Source: Owenia fusiformis
Taxonomy: Eukaryota; Annelida; Polychaeta; Sabellida; Oweniidae
NCBI GenBank assembly: GCA_903813345.2
Contig: CAIIXF020000012.1
Span: 20,472,184 to 20,536,183 of the forward strand
Reading direction: 5' to 3'
Length of the DNA stretch: 64,000 nt
Part shown: in pieces, positions 59,101 through 64,000 of the stretch
Layout of the letters: each line of letters begins with the position of its first letter
How positions within the stretch are numbered: the first letter of the stretch is position 1
Position numbers and translations under genes: made by a program
The notes under the pieces: model-generated
The model's database searches: none
The model's input: only the letters and a program-made list of their open reading frames with translations
Told to the model about the DNA's origin: nothing

Positions 59101-60010
59101 TACTACTAGGGTTGCTTTTTGGTACCTTGAGGGGAAGCTCTACGGAAGATTCTGAATCAGTACGAGTAACTGAGGGTGTTGTGTTTGGATGAAACTTGAC
59201 CTGTCTTGTAGATTTCTGTCGTTCTGTTGAACGATCACTGCGCTGGGATCGCTCGCTCCTTGATGATCTGTCACTACTTTTTGATCTCAGACTGGATTGA
59301 GATTTATCACTACGCTGTGAACGATCACTGCTTTTTGAGCGATTACTTGTAATAGAGCGATCACTTCTGGCTGAACGATCACTTCGGATTGAACGATCAC
59401 TTTTAGCTGACCGATCACTTTTATGTGACCATATACTGAGATTATCATCAAAGTCAAACTGTTCTGTAAGTGTTCGATCACTGGCACTACTTTTTGCTGA
59501 GCCTATTGAGCTGCGTGATCTTGACCTACGCATTCCTCCACCTGTGCCGGTACTTTTTGCAGTGAGTGTACTACTTGATGAGTTGGCAGACATTGCTGAG
59601 AGGCGGTATTGTGACATCCGTGTAAGGGCTTCTGTTCCATATTCATCAGACTCTGATGGAGATGATGTGGAATATGTTGGTGTAGGCTGTGCAGGAAAAT
59701 AACCTTTCAACGGACCTCTCTCATATAAACTTTGCCGTTTATACCCAACTTGGTCGAGGTTTGGATTTGATGAGCTTGAGTCATTTGTTGAAGAATCCTG
59801 CATGTCAATGCTAATCACTCTTGGACCATCATCACTGTAGTTTAATCCATGATATGAGGAACTACGTGTAGGTGATGTAGTATCTGAACCTGAACTACTT
59901 CTCACCATGGTGCGTATCTTACTTTGGTGGTCTAGTTGGAGAGACAGAGTTGAGGAGCCTGAACCAGCACGTGCTGGTTGCCCTGGTAACCCACGACCAA
60001 CAAATCCAGC
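56114..60010 (-). CDS. TTC28: Last exon of the TTC28-like gene: 1298-residue disordered tail
   Basis: One open exon of 3897 bases. In coding order it holds a Ser/Thr-rich start (RSSSGSDTTSPTRSS), an RSDRS repeat zone (59430-59215) alternating Arg-Ser with Asp, Lys and Gln, a region of Ser-Gly clusters, a proline-rich PPPPYKPKEKP motif at about 58020, a QSQGGNT heptad array (57490-57360), a field of SGY and PSGY motifs (57250-56930), and a C-terminal part ending LQSSSC. No folded domain is seen. Long antisense frames across it are shadows of its repetitive codons. Vertebrate family members also have a Ser-rich tail; the Gln/Gly/Tyr arrays look lineage-specific. Confidence 0.8.
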   Translation of the reverse strand, partial: AGFVGRGLPGQPARAGSGSSTLSLQLDHQSKIRTMVRSSSGSDTTSPTRSSSYHGLNYSDDGPRVISIDMQDSSTNDSSSSNPNLDQVGYKRQSLYERGPLKGYFPAQPTPTYSTSSPSESDEYGTEALTRMSQYRLSAMSANSSSSTLTAKSTGTGGGMRRSRSRSSIGSAKSSASDRTLTEQFDFDDNLSIWSHKSDRSAKSDRSIRSDRSARSDRSITSNRSKSSDRSQRSDKSQSSLRSKSSDRSSRSERSQRSDRSTERQKSTRQVKFHPNTTPSVTRTDSESSVELPLKVPKSNPSSSTNPLTHPQAIAARVLAETHKQRQALEYMQHLAMEDTQATSFLPTIMSTSENESSRTTTPMPAGSLNTSLDMTRDDEIFTEVKPKHLDPQVLNTLMQKMSEQQISARRVSVSSTDESSKLPAGAHEPTSTPDLVVKPIIGNGTKQRSVSLGAGESATERLGLGNSESKVSESDASKNENEGMRTRSWSGSSRGSLTSSKGSVGSSRGGTGSVAQRIAAILRKDSNNQTPDKSSVDSPDVPTTQENAPLGNPTIEADSIEKTACVILNTDGAAVYESYSSPSHKATFSTFFSNHSNSSSNTPSTNPSSPLVPRAAEPSSPQTNHGHFQKTPQKLPNGRKSPYSSFSSTTTEEGDWSRRGPPPPYKPKEKPMIAPKPKQVTFKFGGSHNTTAISHSDTSSYKLSDSSFTSSQGSLTSDSEQKSPQLSYNIRYAQRKTVAKTDSNNANQMQTEQNEKQTHGYQTSQTSGFSSSQTDGSDPSQTHGYNSSRSQNQSAGLNQSQTNENEHPNSGRSATEPYYRHEVLNTASHTESQQKNGYSQSQGGNTQSQGGNTQSQGGNTQYQSGNAQSQGGNTQPQSGNTQSIPSGSQITDYPKSQASGNGHPQSTQYSRYVPTSRYSQSVLSGYMQSQTSGNNPTSQNLAFTPGNNSGYSKIPTSGYTESKPSGYNQSQPSGGQKQYPQSPKEYTTSPSGYFTSPSGYTTSSSYDQKPSGYTQQYKTYTPELAGYAPKTSTPLGNDTYDSPPSGDSSPNEPQRSDARQQYSHLNREHFEIMQRRASINPDTTSLDTVSIDSSDQWESSQQSSLHNSYTNPHQGAVYRNELQGAVQNGSSVGNEQFGKTDGVFSAKPVNSSYDVAYNSYSFDSNQHLPNVTNNYERTSHDSTDQSNAPKMGSLVQNTMQHPPSYLEAQTRNSNKSSPRGSGIRIELRNNKNNPYAKQILTTGNSPRPVKSQNIEMAETHSPILKLKAAKPNGPLRVLYMDSNKNLSRDQVLQSSSC

Positions 60011-62772
60011 CTGCAACAACAAACATATTTAGTTAATAGCAACTAGCCTGACAATGCTATGTCAATTGATTACTCTTAAACATCCATTGCTCTGAGTGTC
60101 CTAAGACCCCATTTATGATAGAGATATAGTTGTTGCTATTGATAACCAAATGTTAATAATTCCATACCTGTTTCATATGTGACATTCTATAATCCACGTC
60201 ATTGGGGTTAAACACACGTTTCCTAGCATATGGGGATCCTGGAGGTGAACTTCCCTTGGAGAAGTTTGAGGTTGATGTACCTGTACCACTAGATGTTAAT
60301 GACTCCATAGAACTTGAACTATCCAATGTCAGTGCCCTTGGAGCCTCTTGTGTATCTGAAATAAGCAGTGAAAATGTCAAAATAGTGAAAAACAGGGAAA
60401 AGTGCTTGAATCTCAATTGGATTCTAGATCATTTTTCATAATATTCAAAATCTACATTAAATCCAGGTACAATTTCAATGCTGGGCATGTCACTTTGGTA
60501 CTCACCAAAGACTGCTGTAAGGGCTTGTATAGCAAACTGCAGAATACGTTTACTGGCCTGCTTGCCTGTCCTAAGCCTCACCTGGAATTAACACAAACAT
60601 ACTTAGAATATTACTCCAAAACAAGGAAGCAATTGACACTAATCAAAATAAATAAAAGAGTATAGGGCACCTCTGAAAGCATTTCAGATGAACATTGTAT
60701 TTTATTATATTACATTTTTGTATATTATCTTTTATGTAAACTATTAATTAGGAGACCCTACAGGAGGCCTGACCAAAGTTCAAAAAAATCCTCTACACAT
60801 TCCCAGGAGTTTTTGAGATTTGACCTATGTTTGACCTTCGAAAGGTAAAAAAAGGTGATTTTTCAAATTGATTTTTTTTATTCAAATTTAGGTATATTTA
60901 ATAACAAAAGACCTACTGAGGTAAAAAAAGCTAAATTCAAATTAAAGTTCAAGACTACATATTAAATTTTATTGAAAGTCTGGATATATATTCCTATAAA
61001 GGTACTCCAGATATTAGCAATTGACTATCTATTTAGATTTTGCATCAGTTTTGAGATATAAGAGTTCAAAAATAGAAAAAGGTCAAATTTAAAACTTGCT
61101 CTAAAATGAACAAATCTTTTTTTGAATGTCACCTACAAGTTGCCATGAGTTCATAAATGATCTTTAATTTGATATTTAATCTTTGGTTGACCTTCAAATT
61201 GTCAAAAACACCTATGGAGCCTTCTTAAAATTGCTTGCAATCTTGATGTCTAGTTAATAAATCAATACATACCCCTTCTTTACCAATGTCAACCAGGTCA
61301 AATCCTAGAGATGCTAGTAGCTCATGGCTTCCTGGTATCTTCCATAGTTTTGTACTAACAGGGACCTCAATGTTGTTGTCCTTCTGGGTGTACTTGGTAT
61401 TCACTTCTCGTAACTGAAATAATATCATTTTGTCTACAAACTGATTCAAACAAAAATGTTTTACTGTAAAATTGTAATAGCATTTGAATTATGAGCATGT
61501 TTTGAGGCAATATTGTTTTAGAAATAAACTAATAAATTAACAGATGTGATGACATGGTGTATTCTGCATTTTAAATAATTAAATCTCAATTCAAAAATGA
61601 GACAGTAAATTCAGCTGAATCTTTGGTCGAAGTGACTTTATTCGACTTTTATTCTGGTAAGACAAATGAATAAAAAGAAATGATATCATATGTAGTTACC
61701 ATGGATATGATCATTTCCCCAGCTTCAAAGTGGCTCAGAAGTTTGGACAAAGCCATCAATGAGGTGGCTGATAGACCTGGAAACAAAAAACAAGATATTC
61801 ATGGAAAAATGTGATAATTTCTACATTGTTTACAACATGAAACCTCTCAAAGATGAACACTTGTAATGTTCATCTAAAAGAGTCTATACTAAAAGTAATT
61901 TTTGATCCAATAATTATGTGATGAAATTATGTATCTATCTAGACATTATTAACTATCAACAATTTCATGTCAGATATATGATATTTTACACAAGACATGA
62001 TGACTAACCAAGCATAGCCTGAAGACTAGCACTACATTGCGTTAATCTGTCACCAGGGTCAGTTGTCGGGAAGAACACTGCTTCTGGAGTCTTCCCATTG
62101 GCTGGCTCAAACCGGAACCCAACAGATATAAGAAGTTCTTTCCATCCTTGTGCAGCTCCCACCTAAGTGATAACATGTTATATTCTTAGTACTATGCAAT
62201 TGATTATTGATAGTAATTACTGTTGAAATGTTTTAGTACATACTGAATGCATATCTCTATATTTAAAGCCAGAATCAGGGCTATAGGGGCTGACAATATT
62301 GCAAACAATATATACAACTGACCGATCAATCTTTACAATCTCAAATATAATATCTCCGAAATGATCCATGCTATGTTATCAATTGGTGAAGTTATCTCAG
62401 ATTACACAAATTGCCACACATTCTCCCAAATGACAAGAGTAGTGATCACATTTATAGAGAAATGGAACACATTATTGTAAAAAGCTCAAGTTCTCCTCAA
62501 AGAAAGCATGGGGATTTTCAGGAAATTGTCATGCAAATGTATGATATGAGCCCAAAATATTCTAAATTCGAGGCAATTCTTATTCAGGTTACTCGCTAGA
62601 TCTTCTACTACCTTTAAAATTATGTTTTTTCCTTTTATCTATACTATTAACTATAGCTTGCGTGCAATGTATTGTTCAAATACAACTAACTTACCTTATT
62701 TTCAATGCTCTGAGCAGTTGTGTACATAGAGTTACGCTGACCTTTCTGTATTCGTTGTAGAGACTTCTCAAT
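56114..62772 (-). CDS. TTC28: TTC28-like protein, C-terminal part (seven exons; 5' end beyond the window)
   Basis: Exons in coding order: 62772-62695, 62162-62009, 61776-61700, 61413-61273, 60581-60506, 60355-60168 and 60010-56114. Junctions are GT-AG and the frame is kept for 1536 codons to TGA. The first six exons give about 238 residues with EKSLQRIQKGQRNSMYTTAQ, a stretch VGAAQGWKELL, TTDPGDRLTQCSASLQAML, KLWKIPGSHELLASLGFDLV, RLRTGKQASKRIL and LDSSSSMESL. This matches what I remember of the region behind the CHAT-like domain in metazoan TTC28, a very large TPR protein linked to the midzone and midbody in cell division. The TPR and CHAT parts are not in the window. The last exon is a disordered Ser/Gln/Gly-rich tail. 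The family assignment rests on memory of the conserved blocks, not on a search. Confidence 0.75.
62267..62613. mobile_element. 347-bp MITE flanked by TTAA, in a TTC28-like intron
   Basis: The left end AGCCAGAATCAGGGCTATAG and the complement of the right end AGGTAGTAGAAGATCTAGCG are diverged forms of the family end AGGCAGAATCAGATCTA. TTAA flanks both sides (62263-62266 and 62614-62617). The segment CTATAGGGG..GACAATATTG is shared with the 15.7-kb copy. Confidence 0.7.
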
Positions 62773-62967
62773 CTGTAGATAGATGGCACATTTATTATTT
62801 CATTTTTTATATAGTCATTTCACACTTGGATTAAAATTCACTGCACACATAAACAAAATGTGTGTCTACATTCAAGTACATTACTTAGATGTTCATGTGT
62901 CATGTTTGTTTTTTGTTTTTTAAATCACCAGTTGTCCATTCACGTCTCTATAGCGTCTACAATTACA

Positions 62968-64000
62968 TACCAGGTTGTTCAATAAGTTCATGCAAAATCA
63001 TTTTCATTTCTTTATTTTTCAATGTTTTTCCTTGAAACTTTCACAAAACATAGAAAAAGTATCTACTCATTGAAAAACAAAAAATAAATTACTTTGTTTT
63101 GCTTGGTCAAAAGTTATTGTTGCTATGGTAACCCGTGTTTTGGTCACGCGGGGCAATTTATGACGCGAAAAAAGTTCAATTTTAATTAAACTCTTGTGAA
63201 TCGTAAGTTGCACATGTACACACTATAAAACATTGTCTTTTCAAATTGAAGGTTCCTACCAAACATGTCACTTCATTGAATGCCCAAAATATTCCCCTTT
63301 ATACTGGATGCATACATGTTGTACCTGGTGCTTCACCCATTCTTCATATTGAGCCATAAAATAACAAGGGAACTTAGTGCGCAAGGCACTCTGGGCAGCT
63401 GCAGTGAGCTCTGTCATGCCAGCATATCAAACACCTCTCAGTTCATTATTCATCTTATTGAACACCCCAAGTCCAATTAATACAGCCTCATTGGGGAATA
63501 TGCACCCTGGTCTAAAACTCCCATCTGTAGGGTATCCCGGATAGTATCCTGAACCATATTTGCTCGATGGCATGGGACATTGTCTTGGTGAAATAATTTG
63601 AAGGGGGTAATTTTAGGCCGTTTCTTTTGTAGAGCTCGCTCCGGGCGGAACTTGCTTAAGGTGGTGTTTAAGAAATAAACTATGATGATATTACAATACA
63701 AATGTAATTATGATGTAATACAACATGTAAGTTGCTACCATTGCAACAATAGCTGTTTTATTCAAAATTGAAGAATAATGTGTTTGCATTAATAACCTTC
63801 TCCAAACTTTAGATTTGGGATTCGCAGATAAAAAAATATTGCCCCGCGTGACCAAAACATAGGTTACCATAGCAACCATAACATTTGACCAATCAAAATA
63901 AAGTAAATTATTTTTTTGATTTTTAATGAGTATATATTTTTTCTATGTTGTGTGAAAGTTTCAAGGAAAAAAATTGAAAAATAAAAAAATGAGAATGTTT
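62968..64000 (-). mobile_element. Mariner-like element, right end cut by the window edge
   Basis: The left end (CCAGGTTGTTCAATAAGTTC behind TA at 62968) runs into a long inverted repeat: TCATTTCTTTATTTTTCA, CTTGAAACTTTCACA, GCTATGGTAACC and GTTTTGGTCACGCGGGGCAA all recur inverted between 63840 and 64000. About 25 bases of the right end are missing from the window. It sits upstream of the first visible TTC28-like exon, probably in an intron. Confidence 0.8.
63270..63640 (-). pseudogene. Decayed mariner-like transposase
   Basis: The minus strand reads FHQDNVPCHRA at about 63600-63565, the block with the second catalytic Asp, then LDQGAYSPM where a YSPD block is expected. A stop and a frameshift follow. 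A shifted frame resumes at 63416 with LTAAAQSALRTKF, YEEWVKHQV and CIQYKGEYFGHS, the usual C-terminal end of these transposases. The YSPD aspartate is replaced and the N-terminal half is missing or unreadable. Not functional. Confidence 0.75.

Noticed and set aside
1-64000. CRISPR arrays, bacterial operons, riboswitches
   Set aside because: Introns, transposon types and gene families are animal. Tandem arrays here lack unique spacers between short constant repeats.
1-64000. tRNA, rRNA and snRNA genes
   Set aside because: I looked for internal B-box-like GGTTCGA contexts and conserved rRNA/snRNA blocks by eye and found none convincing; a covariance-model scan would be needed to exclude them.

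Overview
This is AT-rich animal nuclear DNA. It has long introns with GT-AG boundaries, no operons, many decayed Tc1/mariner, hAT-like and foldback elements, and gene families typical of metazoans (SLC22 transporter, TTC28-like protein). Tandem arrays that end in a (GGAC)n microsatellite are a structure I associate with marine invertebrates such as bivalves and other lophotrochozoans. The phylum cannot be fixed from the window.

Layout. From 1 to about 30.8 kb I find no convincing gene. This part is intergenic and repeat-rich: minisatellites (5.8-6.2 kb), an array-bearing element (10.7-12.4 kb), small MITEs, a rearranged mariner copy (17.98-18.96 kb), and a nest of elements at 20.4-28.1 kb. 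That nest is bounded by a 14-bp inverted repeat and by subterminal fields of TATCC/GGATA motifs, and it contains a hAT-like element, two palindromic MITEs and a 2.6-kb satellite of about 77-bp units. Another array element with terminal inverted repeats lies at 28.88-30.20 kb.

Genes. On the plus strand, 31.1-33.6 kb holds a three-exon gene for a protein with a signal peptide, a PX-like domain and a class I methyltransferase domain (466 aa). A small three-exon gene is inferred at 40.4-42.7 kb (75 aa), behind a promoter with paired ZNF143-like sites and an E-box. A nine-exon SLC22-type organic ion transporter (616 aa) occupies 44.26-50.58 kb. On the minus strand, 62.8-56.1 kb holds seven exons encoding the last 1536 or so residues of a TTC28-like protein: the end of its conserved region and a 1.3-kaa disordered tail in one 3.9-kb exon. 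Its 5' part lies beyond the right edge. The SLC22 and TTC28-like genes converge on 50.6-56.1 kb.

The genes do not form an evident pathway. The most unusual material is the repeat architecture: arrays with GGCC-palindromic units, a GGAC microsatellite and a terminal hairpin; TTAA-flanked MITEs; a mariner copy with an inverted 3' end; and a duplicated splice acceptor in the last SLC22 exon. All splice models were made by eye from splice sites and reading phase.
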